From the NCBI GenBank assembly GCA_945869355.1, contig CAMBPA010000001.1, forward strand, positions 1 to 18,424: a stretch of 18,424 nucleotides of DNA, read 5' to 3'. This DNA comes from Bordetella parapertussis (GTDB lineage Bacteria > Pseudomonadota > Gammaproteobacteria > Burkholderiales > Burkholderiaceae_B). A program made the position numbers and the translations under genes. The notes beneath the pieces were generated by a model. It worked only from the letters and a program-made list of their open reading frames with translations, was not told the DNA's origin and did not search any database. Below are positions 1-7,925 of the stretch, one piece after another; position 1 is the stretch's first letter, and each line of letters opens with the position of its first letter.

Positions 1-575
1 TCTTTAATCGACTTGCTAATCAGCAAGCGCCCGAGTACTTGTGGATTGGTTGCTCCGATTCTCGCGTTCCGGCCAATCAGATTACGGGTCTTGCCCCGGG
101 TGAAGTCTTCGTGCACCGAAACCTCGCGACCGTAGTGGTGCATACCGATCTCAATGCGCTGTCGGTGATTCAATTCGCAATCGATCAAATAAAAGTCAAA
201 CACATTATTGTCGTGGGTCATTACGGCTGCGCCGGTGTACGGGCCGCCCTTGAAAACATACGTGTGGGTCTTGCGGACAACTGGATTCGCCACATCAAGG
301 ACGTACACGACAAGCATGGCACTTACATGGGAAAGCTTGTACAGCGCACAGAACGCATGGATCGTCTGTGCGAGCTCAACGTGATCGAACAAGTCGTCAA
401 CGTCTGTCAAACCACCAGCGTTCAAGACGCCTGGTCTCGTGGGCAACCCGTGACCATCCATGGTTGGGTATACGGACTCAACAACGGTCTCGTGCAAGAT
501 CTTGGTATCAGTATCGCGTCGGCTGATGAGCTAGAACAACGCTATCGCTCTGTGGTGGACAACCGTTTTTCGTAG
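1..575 (+). CDS. can: beta-class carbonic anhydrase (3' part; gene enters from the left edge)
   Basis: Catalyses reversible hydration of CO2 to bicarbonate in the cytoplasm. The reading frame is open from base 3 and continues upstream of the first internal start codon. The residues before that codon (FNRLANQQAPEYLWIGCSDS) match the conserved family N-terminal region, so the gene is cut by the window edge and does not start at the internal TTG at 39. Zinc-site motifs are visible: CSDSR with its Cys codon at 51-53 (also giving the Asp-Arg dyad) and GHYGCAGV with His at 219-221 and Cys at 228-230. The C-terminal part contains the usual helix and the strand motif VTIHGWVYGLNNG. The length to the stop fits a Can-type enzyme (about 220 aa) lacking roughly 30 N-terminal residues. 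It converges with the MFS gene across a 15-base gap. No terminator hairpin is seen there. Confidence 0.93.
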   Translation, partial: FNRLANQQAPEYLWIGCSDSRVPANQITGLAPGEVFVHRNLATVVVHTDLNALSVIQFAIDQIKVKHIIVVGHYGCAGVRAALENIRVGLADNWIRHIKDVHDKHGTYMGKLVQRTERMDRLCELNVIEQVVNVCQTTSVQDAWSRGQPVTIHGWVYGLNNGLVQDLGISIASADELEQRYRSVVDNRFS

Positions 576-590
576 TTCAGTTCAGGGCAC

Positions 591-1841
591 TTAAGGGGTC
601 GTTGCTGCGATGCGACTCATGCGACGCACCCGGAGAAATAGCCAGGTTGCGATGGATAGATTGAGTAGGTTCCACAAAATTCCATTCATCACCGCAGCCT
701 GATAAGAACCCGTCAGGTCAAAGATTTTGCCTGACATCCAACCACCCAACGCCATGCCTAACATTGTCGCCATGATGACGGCGCCCACCCGTCGGCCCGT
801 TTCAGCCGCAGGGAACTGTTCTCGAATAATGATGGCATAGGACGGAACAATTCCGCCTTGAAACAAACCAAACATCGCAGAAATCAAATAAAGGGATACG
901 AGTCCATCGAATGGCAGGAACATCAACAAGGCAATGCCTTGTAAGGCGGAGCCCAACAAAAGTGTCTTGATACCTCCGATTCGGTCGCAAATCACGCCAG
1001 AAACCAAACGGCTAACTACACCACACGCTAGCATCAAAGAAAGCATTTCTGCTCCACGAGCGGGGCCAAATCCCAAGTCGACACAATAGGCGACGATATG
1101 CACCTGCGGCATGGACATCGCCACACAACAAGCGAGCCCCGCCACAAGTAGAAGTGTCTGCGCCTTGTTTGTTGTTAACCCAAAGGGAGTTTCCGAAACA
1201 GTTGACGGGCGGCCATTTGTGGGGACGCTGACTTGATTGAGCGGAGGACGGCGGCGCAGGAATAATGCAAATAACGCCATGCCGATGCTACAAACAATCC
1301 CCATCACAATATAAGTCTGACGCCAACCCGACGTTGTGACACCCCATTGCGCAATGTGTGGCCAGATCGCACCAGCAAGGTAGTTACCACTTGCGCAGAC
1401 GGCAACGGCGATGCCGCGTCGTCTATTCCACCAAAGCGATGTGTCGGCCACAAGCGGCGCGAACGTTGCCGAGGTACCCAGCAAGCCTAAAAATAATCCA
1501 TGGGCCAGCGCGAATCCCCAAATACTTTCGCTCATGCCTGCCCAGACGAATCCAATCAAAATACCTACTGACCCGATCAGCAAAGAGACCGTCACCCCCC
1601 AGCGATCGACGATGCGCCCCATATACACACCCCCGACCCCGAACCCGATCATCATGAGTGTGTAAGGCAAAGAGGCCTCTGACCGGCTCACGCCAAACTC
1701 GGCCTGCACTTCAGGCAGTACAACCGCCACGGCGAACATGCAACTGCTGCCCATCAGCATCGCGCACAACGCAATCACTAGCCGCCGAAAGGCGTACCGG
1801 GAGTCAATCAGTTCCGCAGGCGCGGGGGTCTTGTTATTCAT
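591..1841 (-). CDS. MFS transporter, 12 transmembrane segments
   Basis: Predicted 416-aa inner-membrane secondary transporter of the major facilitator superfamily. It shows two sets of about six hydrophobic segments separated by a polar loop near residues 195-225 that begins RRRPPLNQ. The MFS motif A appears in the first half as MGRIVDRWG after TM2, and a degenerate repeat, VICDRIGG, lies in the second half, as expected from the internal duplication. Overall it resembles the monocarboxylate/oxalate-formate antiporter group, but the substrate cannot be read from sequence. The ATG start at 1841 follows a weak GGATG-like Shine-Dalgarno sequence. It is divergent from the EamA gene with 60 bases between them and convergent with can. 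Family call is firm; substrate unknown. Confidence 0.88.
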   Translation of the reverse strand: MNNKTPAPAELIDSRYAFRRLVIALCAMLMGSSCMFAVAVVLPEVQAEFGVSRSEASLPYTLMMIGFGVGGVYMGRIVDRWGVTVSLLIGSVGILIGFVWAGMSESIWGFALAHGLFLGLLGTSATFAPLVADTSLWWNRRRGIAVAVCASGNYLAGAIWPHIAQWGVTTSGWRQTYIVMGIVCSIGMALFALFLRRRPPLNQVSVPTNGRPSTVSETPFGLTTNKAQTLLLVAGLACCVAMSMPQVHIVAYCVDLGFGPARGAEMLSLMLACGVVSRLVSGVICDRIGGIKTLLLGSALQGIALLMFLPFDGLVSLYLISAMFGLFQGGIVPSYAIIIREQFPAAETGRRVGAVIMATMLGMALGGWMSGKIFDLTGSYQAAVMNGILWNLLNLSIATWLFLRVRRMSRIAATTP

Positions 1842-1901
1842 AAGCCATCCAGAGTGGCGTCAGCGTAACACGCAGAGGCAAACCGTTCTACACTGTCGGG
1901 C

Positions 1902-2792
1902 ATGACAATTACTCAGTGGTTTGCTCCGATCTTTATCGTAATCTGGAGCACGGGCTTTATCATTGCGCGCTATGGCATGCCCTATTCAGAACCGATGACG
2001 TTTCTGGCCATTCGGTTTGCCGGTGTCTTGTTGTGCATGATCCCTGTTGTGTTGTGGCTCAAAGCACCATGGCCGCGTGGCAGGCAAATCGTACATATCG
2101 CTGTAGCGGGTGCCTTGTTTCAGTTTGGCTACCTTGGTGGCGTCTGGGCTGCGGTCAAACAAGGGATGCCAGCGGGGCTGGCTGCACTAATCATCGGTTT
2201 GCAACCAATCCTGACTGCTGTCTTTGCCTCTTTCGTGGCCGAGCGGGTGACGCCACGGCAATGGTTCGGCTTGTTGCTCGGACTCACCGGTGTGTCGCTT
2301 GTGCTGTATGCCAAGCTGCATCTTGACGGTTTATCGCTGATCAGCACCTTGCTCGTATTTGCGGCCATGCTGTCCATCACCTTTGGTACTTTGTATCAAA
2401 AGCGCTACTGCCCCTCCTTTGACTTACGAACAGGTTCGGTGATTCAGTTCTCGATCAGTTTGGTGTTGAGCGTCATCATGATGCTCTTGTTCGAAACACG
2501 CGAAGTGCAATGGACCACACCGATGATCGGTGCCATGCTGTGGGGCATCCTCCCGATTTCGATTGGTGCGATGAGCCTTTGGTTTATTCTGCTGCGTAAG
2601 GGCGACGCAACGAAGGTCAGTAGCATGATGTATCTGGTCCCGCCCAGCACAGCACTGATGGCATGGTTTTTATTTGATGAAGCGCTCACGCCTCTTATTT
2701 TGCTTGGTATTTTGATCACGATGTTTGGCGTGCTGCTTGTGAATCAAACCACATGGCCTGTATGGGTAAAACGGCGGATGCATCGTACGTAA
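1902..2792 (+). CDS. EamA/DMT-family transporter (RhaT/YdcZ-like exporter)
   Basis: A 296-aa protein with about ten hydrophobic segments forming two tandem EamA domains (roughly residues 5-137 and 150-285). The first domain opens with FIVIWSTGFIIARYG, typical of this family, and each half carries the family proline/glycine pattern near its end (GLQPILTAVFAS and YLVPPSTALMAWFLF). These are inner-membrane proteins, mostly metabolite or amino-acid exporters; the substrate cannot be assigned. The start codon at 1902 lacks a clear Shine-Dalgarno sequence. It lies 40 bases upstream of the yhhQ-like gene on the same strand and could be co-transcribed with it. Confidence 0.88.
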   Translation: MTITQWFAPIFIVIWSTGFIIARYGMPYSEPMTFLAIRFAGVLLCMIPVVLWLKAPWPRGRQIVHIAVAGALFQFGYLGGVWAAVKQGMPAGLAALIIGLQPILTAVFASFVAERVTPRQWFGLLLGLTGVSLVLYAKLHLDGLSLISTLLVFAAMLSITFGTLYQKRYCPSFDLRTGSVIQFSISLVLSVIMMLLFETREVQWTTPMIGAMLWGILPISIGAMSLWFILLRKGDATKVSSMMYLVPPSTALMAWFLFDEALTPLILLGILITMFGVLLVNQTTWPVWVKRRMHRT

Positions 2793-2832
2793 CAGGCTAA
2801 AATCTGCGATCGACTTTAGACAAGATTTCAGC

Positions 2833-3567
2833 ATGCACCCCACGCCCAGCACTTCCGTTCCCGCCGCAACACGCAAGTACCGTTACTACGACTTCATTCT
2901 GGTCGCTTTTGTGACGGTTCTCGTCTGCGCCCATTTGATTGGTCCAGGGAAAGCGGCGCCATTTGAATTACCTATTCTTGGCACAGTCGTATTTGGTGCG
3001 GGTGTTCTGTTTTTTCCGATTGCGTTTTTATTTGGCGATATTCTTACTGAGGTCTATGGCTACGCCCACGATCGTCGTGCCGTGTGGTGTGGATTCTTCG
3101 CCTTGCTATTTGCGGCCTTCATGTCATTGGTCGTTGTGAATTTGACCCCCGCACCGGGCGCCTACAACAGTACTTTGCAACAAGGCCTAGAGATCGTCTT
3201 TGGTAATACCTGGCGTATCGCTGCGGGCTCCATCATTGCCTTTTGGTGCGGCAGCCTCGTCAATGCCTTTGTGCTGGCAAAACTCAAGATCTATACCGAA
3301 GGTAAATATCTTTGGGTCCGCACGATTGGTTCCACCGCTGCGGGCGAAGCCGTTGATTCCACCCTTTTCTATTTCTTGGCGTTCTACGGCATCTGGCCCC
3401 TGAAGCAAATCATCGCGGTGGTGATCGCGCAGTATTGCATCAAGACACTTTGGGAAATCCTCGCGACGCCCTTGACATACCGCATCGTGGCCTTCTTAAA
3501 ACGCAAGGAAAATGAAGACTACTACGACCGGAACACAAATTTCACACCGTTCCGAATGAAGGTTTAA
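2833..3567 (+). CDS. yhhQ: queuosine precursor transporter, YhhQ/DUF165 family
   Basis: A 244-aa integral membrane protein. YhhQ-family members import 7-cyano-7-deazaguanine (preQ0) or preQ1 for queuosine modification of tRNA. The family signature is clear: after a first TM comes FFPIAFLFGDILTEVYGYA (about residues 61-79), then a basic RRAVWCGF turn. Later segments include RTIGSTAAGEAVDSTLFYF and the C-terminal TLWEILATPLTYRIVAFLK helix. The protein is slightly longer than the E. coli homologue, with a polar C-terminal tail. I looked in the 40-base gap to the EamA stop for a preQ1 riboswitch and saw no convincing aptamer. No other queuosine gene is in the window. The ATG at 2833 has a weak ribosome-binding site. 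Confidence 0.92.
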   Translation: MHPTPSTSVPAATRKYRYYDFILVAFVTVLVCAHLIGPGKAAPFELPILGTVVFGAGVLFFPIAFLFGDILTEVYGYAHDRRAVWCGFFALLFAAFMSLVVVNLTPAPGAYNSTLQQGLEIVFGNTWRIAAGSIIAFWCGSLVNAFVLAKLKIYTEGKYLWVRTIGSTAAGEAVDSTLFYFLAFYGIWPLKQIIAVVIAQYCIKTLWEILATPLTYRIVAFLKRKENEDYYDRNTNFTPFRMKV

Positions 3568-3599
3568 CGTTGTGGTGACACCGTGACCGCTCGACTGAC

Positions 3600-3782
3600 T
3601 TAGCGACGGGAGATCATGACCCCAGCCACCGCAACGGCTAACAGACCTAGGCTCAGGTAGCCCCAATCACCCATGACATGCATCAACTCTGCCGAGAGCC
3701 CTTCCGAGTGACCAGGGTGCGCCCAAGCGCTGGAAGTGGCTGTCAGCAAAAGCCCTGCGCGTGCGATTTTTGTTGCTGACAT
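3600..3782 (-). CDS. 60-aa exported/membrane microprotein with HPGH motif, function unknown
   Basis: A small 60-aa protein. It starts at ATG 3782, preceded by GGAG six bases upstream, a good ribosome-binding site that supports translation. Residues 1-21 look like a signal peptide (MSATKIAR, then LLLTATSSAWA with a plausible AxA-type cleavage). The predicted mature N-terminus is HPGHSEG. A second hydrophobic segment at about residues 40-58 ends in SRR, consistent with a membrane anchor. The AHPGH start plus a later His resembles the N-terminus of HupE/UreJ metal-transport proteins, but the protein is far too short to be one. It is tail-to-tail with yhhQ (33-base gap) and head-to-head with lldD across a shared 152-base promoter region. 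I do not recognise a named family. The histidines could bind metal; that is inference. Confidence 0.65.
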   Translation of the reverse strand: MSATKIARAGLLLTATSSAWAHPGHSEGLSAELMHVMGDWGYLSLGLLAVAVAGVMISRR

Positions 3783-3852
3783 GTCATTCTCCGAAAGGGT
3801 TGATTTTCCTGAAGTCTAAAACCAAATAACCTGCAAAAACAACTGCCGCCCG

Positions 3853-3889
3853 TTAAACTAACGACAAATGGAATGTATACCGATTCCAT
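3853..3889 (+). promoter_or_regulatory. lldD promoter overlapped by an operator-like inverted repeat
   Basis: A candidate -35 TTAAAC (3853-3858) is followed after exactly 17 bases by TATACC (3876-3881) as -10. An inverted repeat ATGGAAT (3868-3874) / ATTCCAT (3883-3889), perfect over 7 bp with an 8-base spacer, straddles the -10. The spacer contains the palindrome GTATAC. A second short dyad, ACCAA-G-TTGGT, sits at 3892-3902. A dyad over the -10 is typical of a repressor site. Lactate-oxidation genes are often controlled by GntR/FCD-type or LysR-type regulators, but none is encoded nearby, so the regulator is unknown. The hexamers match the consensus only partly. Confidence 0.5.
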
Positions 3890-3934
3890 GCACCAAGTTG
3901 GTTCATTCATGCCGCCGCCCGGAGACCTCACACC

Positions 3935-5089
3935 ATGCCCGTAATCACAAGCGTCGAAGACCTGCGCATATTGGCGCAAAAACGCGTCCCACGAATGTTT
4001 TATGACTACGCCGACTCGGGCTCTTGGACAGAAAGCACATATCGTGCCAACGAAAGCGATTTTCAAAAAATCAAACTGCGCCAACGCATCCTCGTCAATA
4101 TGGAGCACCGCTCAACGGTCAGCACCATGATTGGTCAACGCGTGGCCATGCCCGTTGCAATCGCCCCTACCGGGCTAACCGGAATGCAACACGCAGACGG
4201 AGAGATTCGTGCTGCGCGGGCCGCACGTGATTTCGGCATCCCCTTCACCTTATCCACAATGAGCATATGTTCTATTGAAGATGTTGCCGAAGGCACAGAC
4301 AACCACCCCTTCTGGTTTCAACTCTATGTGATGAAAGACCGGGACTTTATTGAACGGTTGATCGATCGTGCCAGGCGGGCCAACTGTTCAGCCTTGGTAC
4401 TAACCTTAGATTTACAAATCTTGGGGCAACGGCACAAAGATATTAAAAATGGTTTGAGTGCTCCACCAAAGCTAACCATCAAAAACATGATTAATATTGC
4501 GACCAAACCACGCTGGGCACTCGGTATGTTAGGCACGCCACGCCGTCAATTCGGCAACATTGTCGGGCACGTCAAGGGCGTCTCAGACATGAGCAAGCTC
4601 AGCGAGTGGACAGCCTCACAGTTCGACCCCGCCCTCAATTGGAAGGACGTCGAGTGGATCAAGAAACGCTGGGGCGGCAAATTGATTTTGAAAGGTATCC
4701 AAGACGTTGAGGATGCACGCCAAGCGCTTAACAGCGGCGCGGACGCGTTGATCGTTAGTAACCACGGCGGTCGTCAGCTTGATGGCGCTGAGTCGAGCAT
4801 TCAAAGTCTTCCTGCAATCGTGGATGCCGTAGGTAAAGATATTGAAATTCACATGGACGGTGGTATCCGCAGTGGGCAGGACGTCCTCAAGGCCCGTGCG
4901 CTCGGGGCGCGCGGCTGCTACATCGGCCGAGCCTTTTTGTATGGGCTCGGCGCTATGGGTGGTCCAGGCGTGACCAAGGTTCTTGAAATGCTGCACAAAG
5001 AGCTGGATCTGACCATGGCGTTTTGCGGGCGTACAGACGTTGAAAAAGTCGACAAAAGTATTCTTTTGCCCGGCACTTATCCGACATAA
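3935..5089 (+). CDS. lldD: FMN-dependent alpha-hydroxy-acid dehydrogenase, probably L-lactate dehydrogenase
   Basis: A 384-aa FMN flavoprotein of the glycolate oxidase / L-lactate dehydrogenase / mandelate dehydrogenase family. It oxidises a 2-hydroxy acid to a 2-oxo acid and passes electrons to the quinone pool or to oxygen. Near the N-terminus is MFYDYADSGSWTESTYRAN, a signature of the lldD group. The flavin site has IAPTGLTGM and the TLDLQILGQR segment, the FMN-contacting lysine is K253 (LILKG), and the catalytic base and substrate arginine are H277 and R280 in SNHGGRQLDG. The phosphate-binding end is DGGIRSGQDVLKARALGARG. Length fits full-length family members (380-400 aa). The ATG at 3935 has GGAG about ten bases upstream. 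The substrate could be another 2-hydroxy acid; lactate is the best guess. Confidence 0.88.
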   Translation: MPVITSVEDLRILAQKRVPRMFYDYADSGSWTESTYRANESDFQKIKLRQRILVNMEHRSTVSTMIGQRVAMPVAIAPTGLTGMQHADGEIRAARAARDFGIPFTLSTMSICSIEDVAEGTDNHPFWFQLYVMKDRDFIERLIDRARRANCSALVLTLDLQILGQRHKDIKNGLSAPPKLTIKNMINIATKPRWALGMLGTPRRQFGNIVGHVKGVSDMSKLSEWTASQFDPALNWKDVEWIKKRWGGKLILKGIQDVEDARQALNSGADALIVSNHGGRQLDGAESSIQSLPAIVDAVGKDIEIHMDGGIRSGQDVLKARALGARGCYIGRAFLYGLGAMGGPGVTKVLEMLHKELDLTMAFCGRTDVEKVDKSILLPGTYPT

Positions 5090-5102
5090 ACAGGCGTAAA
5101 AA

Positions 5103-5124
5103 AAAACACATACTAATGTGATTT
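5103..5124. terminator. possible weak hairpin terminator between lldD and the UPF0114 gene
   Basis: Just after the lldD stop, CACAT (5107-5111) and ATGTG (5116-5120) form a 5-bp stem around ACTA, extended across one A/A mismatch by AAA/TTT. A run of nine A residues lies on its left. Read on the minus strand, the hairpin is followed by a T9 tract, the better terminator orientation. Read on the plus strand, only ATTTAAT follows. The stem is AT-rich and weak, so termination of lldD is a guess. The following 60 bases up to 5186 show a CCTCGAGG palindrome at 5171-5178 containing the next gene's ribosome-binding site. Confidence 0.25.
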
Positions 5125-5185
5125 AATCTTATTGGTCGTCGGATTCCCCGAGACCCTGGCGTTATATATTCCTCGAGGTTATTCA

Positions 5186-5695
5186 ATGCGCACGCTACCC
5201 CGCTGGATTTTCATGAGTCGTTGGCTTCAGGCTCCGCTTTACATCGGCCTGATCGTCGCGCAAGGTATTTATGTTTGGCAGTTCTGGAAAGAGCTCGTCC
5301 ACTTGATCTCGATGATGACGATCGACAAAACGGTGACAGAAACCGAGTTGATGTTGATCGTCTTGGGTCTCATCGACGTGGTGATGATCTCAAACCTGCT
5401 GGTGATGGTGATAGTAGGCGGCTGGGAAACTTTTGTTTCGCGCATGCAGCTAGAAGATCATCCGGATCAACCCGAGTGGTTATCCCATGTGAACGCGGGT
5501 GTTCTAAAGGTCAAGCTCGCGACTGCTATCATCGGGATCTCGTCTATCCACCTGCTCAAGACCTTCATCAACGCTCCAAGCATGACTGAATCTACCCTGA
5601 TGTGGCAGACGATTATTCACCTAGCCTTTGTCGTTTCTGCCTTGGCGATTGCGTATACCGAAAAACTGTTGAGCAGCGCTCATCCACACAAATAG
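5186..5695 (+). CDS. UPF0114 / YqhA-family (TIGR00645) inner-membrane protein
   Basis: A 169-aa membrane protein with four hydrophobic segments. It matches the YqhA family by several conserved stretches: [16 protein letters not shown] near the N-terminus, [20 protein letters not shown] for the second pair of TM segments, then [19 protein letters not shown] and [19 protein letters not shown] near the C-terminus. The frame is open further upstream to 5132, but I chose ATG 5186. It has GAGG six to nine bases upstream and gives the length of E. coli YqhA (164 aa), while the extra 18 residues do not look like the family. Function is not established. It is followed after 12 bases by the DUF4337 gene, suggesting an operon. 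Confidence 0.87.
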   Translation: MRTLPRWIFMSRWLQAPLYIGLIVAQGIYVWQFWKELVHLISMMTIDKTVTETELMLIVLGLIDVVMISNLLVMVIVGGWETFVSRMQLEDHPDQPEWLSHVNAGVLKVKLATAIIGISSIHLLKTFINAPSMTESTLMWQTIIHLAFVVSALAIAYTEKLLSSAHPHK

Positions 5696-5707
5696 AGAAG
5701 ATTCACC

Positions 5708-6253
5708 ATGTCAGGACACGGCGGTCACGTAGACCCTTCAAACAAAAAAATTGCGCTTTTAATTGCAGTCCTCGCACTTTGTTTAGCCATTAGCGAAACC
5801 TTGGGTAAAGCCTACCAAACGGAAGTCATTACCAAACAAGTTGAAGCGTCTAACCTTTGGGCGTTCTTCCAGGCAAAGTCGATTCGCAAAACAAGTACCG
5901 ATTTAGCAATTCAGTCAGCACAAATCCAGCCATCGACTGACGATCCCAAAACGGCGGCAATGATCAAAAGATGGACAGACGCCTCCAAACGCTACGACTC
6001 CGAGCCAGAAACAGGCGAGGGCCGCAAGGAATTAGCGGCGCGCGCCGTTGCCGCTCAAAAACTTGGTCAGGTTGCAAACCACAAGTATCACAATCTTGAA
6101 GTCTCATCCGGTGTGTTGCAAGTGGCGATTGTCCTTGCGTCCTCAAGCATTATCACTGGCGTGATGTTGCTCGCCTGGCTTGCGGGTGGATTAGGCGTTA
6201 TCGCGGTGGGTTTCGGCATCTTTGCGATGACCGGTACGACCTCACTGCTCTAA
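5708..6253 (+). CDS. DUF4337-family membrane protein
   Basis: A 181-aa protein. The N-terminus is short and His-rich (MSGHGGHVD). A first TM segment at about 14-31 (ALLIAVLALCLAISE) is followed by a polar helical region (about 32-130) beginning with the DUF4337-type stretch QVEASNLWAFFQAKSIRKT. Two C-terminal hydrophobic segments, at about 138-158 and 160-180, are separated by a Gly-rich turn. This layout fits DUF4337, whose biochemical role is unknown to me. The ATG at 5708 lies 12 bases after the UPF0114 stop with a weak AGAAG ribosome-binding site, and its stop is 9 bases before the phosphatase start. The three genes are therefore probably one transcript. Confidence 0.83.
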   Translation: MSGHGGHVDPSNKKIALLIAVLALCLAISETLGKAYQTEVITKQVEASNLWAFFQAKSIRKTSTDLAIQSAQIQPSTDDPKTAAMIKRWTDASKRYDSEPETGEGRKELAARAVAAQKLGQVANHKYHNLEVSSGVLQVAIVLASSSIITGVMLLAWLAGGLGVIAVGFGIFAMTGTTSLL

Positions 6254-6262
6254 GCACTGGCC

Positions 6263-7828
6263 GTGCAGCGCAGGCATCTTCTCAAACTTGCCGCAGCATC
6301 GGCTGCACTGATCAGCTTGCCAAGTATGGGCTGGGCTCGTCAGGCCTGGGCCACCAATCCCTTTAGCCTTGGTATTGCGAGCGGCTCGCCTACGAGCGAG
6401 GCTATCGTCCTGTGGACGCGTCTAGGACTTGCAGCGGTCGATGCTGCAGGACTTGCACGTAGCCCAATCAAGGTGACGTGGCAGCTGGCGCATGACCCAG
6501 CCTTCAGTGACATCGTCAAGCAAGGTGAACTCTTCGCGAACCCTGCTCTTGGACATGCCGTGCATGCGGAAGTCTCCGGACTTCAGTCAGATCGTGCATA
6601 CTTCTATCGATTCATTTGTGGCGAAGCCGTCAGTGCGGTTGGCCGCACTCGCACATTCCCCGTTGCAGGCGCTGCAGTACAAAAACTTCGTATCGCCTAT
6701 GCGTCCTGCCAGCAATGGGGCAACGGGTACTACAGCGCGTATCGGCACATGCTCGCTGAAGAAGTGGACTTGGTCATGTTCCTAGGCGACTACATGTACG
6801 AATATCCGGCCTCCAAACCCTTCGATATCCGCCCCACGACAGGCGGGTGGATTACAACCTTAGAAGGCTATCGCAGTCGCTACGCGTTGCATAAGTCCGA
6901 TCAAGACTTGCAAGCGATGCATGCAGCCTGTCCCTGGATCATCACCTGGGACGACCATGAGACGCAGAACGACTACGCGGCGACGCATCCAGGCAACTCG
7001 GGAACTCCTGTCGATGATTTTATGGCGCGACGTCGCGCAGCCTACCAAGCGTTTTATGAACACATGCCAGTGCGGCGCGAACAATTTGCCGCCTTGCTCG
7101 GCGGAATCGACCAAGAAGTTCGTGTGTATGACAGCCTCGCTTACGGCAGCCTTGCTAATATTTATACGGTCGATAGCCGGCAGCACCGTGATTTGCAAGC
7201 ATGCACGCGCACTGGCAGACCGGGTGGCAGTAGAGTCGATCCACGCACCTGTGCGATCTGGAATGATCCCCAGCGCACGTTGTTAGGATCGAAACAAGAA
7301 GCGTGGCTCAATACTGAATTCACACGCTCGCGTACGACTTGGAACGTCATCGGACAGCAAAGCGTGTTCGGGCCACGCAACTTCAATACACAAGGCGGTC
7401 AAAGCTATTCAAATGACGGTTGGGATGGCTATCCAGCGGCGCGGCAAAGACTGATTGATTCTATGCGCAATACCCAGCTCACAAATCCCGTGCTGCTAGG
7501 GGGTGACGTCCATCAAAATTGGGTGGGCAATATTTTGGCGGATTACAACAAGCCAAAGAGTGAGAAAGTGGGCGTAGAGTTTTGCGGAACGAGCATCACC
7601 TCGCTCACCGCCCTTACGAATCTCGAGCAGACGAAAATCATTGAGCGCCATCCACACTTTGTTTTTGGCGACTGCGAATCGCGTGGCTTTGGCGTCGTAG
7701 ACATTACGCCCACGCAAATAACCACGACACTCAAGGCGGTTCGTGACGCGACCGACCCACTGTCTGACGCCCATACTCTTGCACGATTTTCAGTACAAGC
7801 GGGCCGCGCCGATATCCATAAACTATAA
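6263..7828 (+). CDS. phoD: PhoD-family alkaline phosphatase/phosphodiesterase, Tat-exported
   Basis: A 521-aa secreted metallophosphoesterase. The N-terminus has a twin-arginine signal (QRRHLLKLAAASAALISLP, cleavage near residue 30), implying export of the folded metalloenzyme to the periplasm. Residues about 33-130 form the PhoD N-terminal domain starting NPFSLGIASGSPTSEAIVLW. The catalytic domain shows the metal-site motifs FLGDYMYEY (D176), ITWDDHETQND (D230, D231, H232) and GGDVHQNW (D415, H417). PhoD enzymes hydrolyse phosphomono- and diesters, often Fe3+/Ca2+ dependent, and are usually phosphate-starvation induced; I saw no obvious Pho box upstream. The start is GTG 6263 with no clear Shine-Dalgarno, 9 bases after the preceding stop, which suggests translational coupling. 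Confidence 0.9.
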   Translation: MQRRHLLKLAAASAALISLPSMGWARQAWATNPFSLGIASGSPTSEAIVLWTRLGLAAVDAAGLARSPIKVTWQLAHDPAFSDIVKQGELFANPALGHAVHAEVSGLQSDRAYFYRFICGEAVSAVGRTRTFPVAGAAVQKLRIAYASCQQWGNGYYSAYRHMLAEEVDLVMFLGDYMYEYPASKPFDIRPTTGGWITTLEGYRSRYALHKSDQDLQAMHAACPWIITWDDHETQNDYAATHPGNSGTPVDDFMARRRAAYQAFYEHMPVRREQFAALLGGIDQEVRVYDSLAYGSLANIYTVDSRQHRDLQACTRTGRPGGSRVDPRTCAIWNDPQRTLLGSKQEAWLNTEFTRSRTTWNVIGQQSVFGPRNFNTQGGQSYSNDGWDGYPAARQRLIDSMRNTQLTNPVLLGGDVHQNWVGNILADYNKPKSEKVGVEFCGTSITSLTALTNLEQTKIIERHPHFVFGDCESRGFGVVDITPTQITTTLKAVRDATDPLSDAHTLARFSVQAGRADIHKL

Positions 7829-7925
7829 CCCCGTGTCGGTCCGAACCTCTTAAATAGACTAATTGGCGTATATCGTCTTTGTCCAATCTTTTGTACTGTT
7901 GGGCCATCTTGAAGGGTTTGCAATC

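Noticed and set aside
2793..2832. Possible preQ1 riboswitch before the queuosine-precursor transporter
   Set aside because: The 40-base gap lacks a recognisable stem-loop plus A-rich tail pseudoknot, and it is short for an aptamer plus expression platform.
3743..4108. 121-aa minus-strand open frame over the lldD promoter and 5' end
   Set aside because: It overlaps the well-supported lldD and the HPGH microprotein, shows no family features, and looks like a shadow frame.
5171..5178. CCTCGAGG palindrome around the ribosome-binding site of the UPF0114 gene, as an operator
   Set aside because: An 8-base palindrome with no spacer cannot form a useful hairpin and is short for a protein site. Kept only as a remark.
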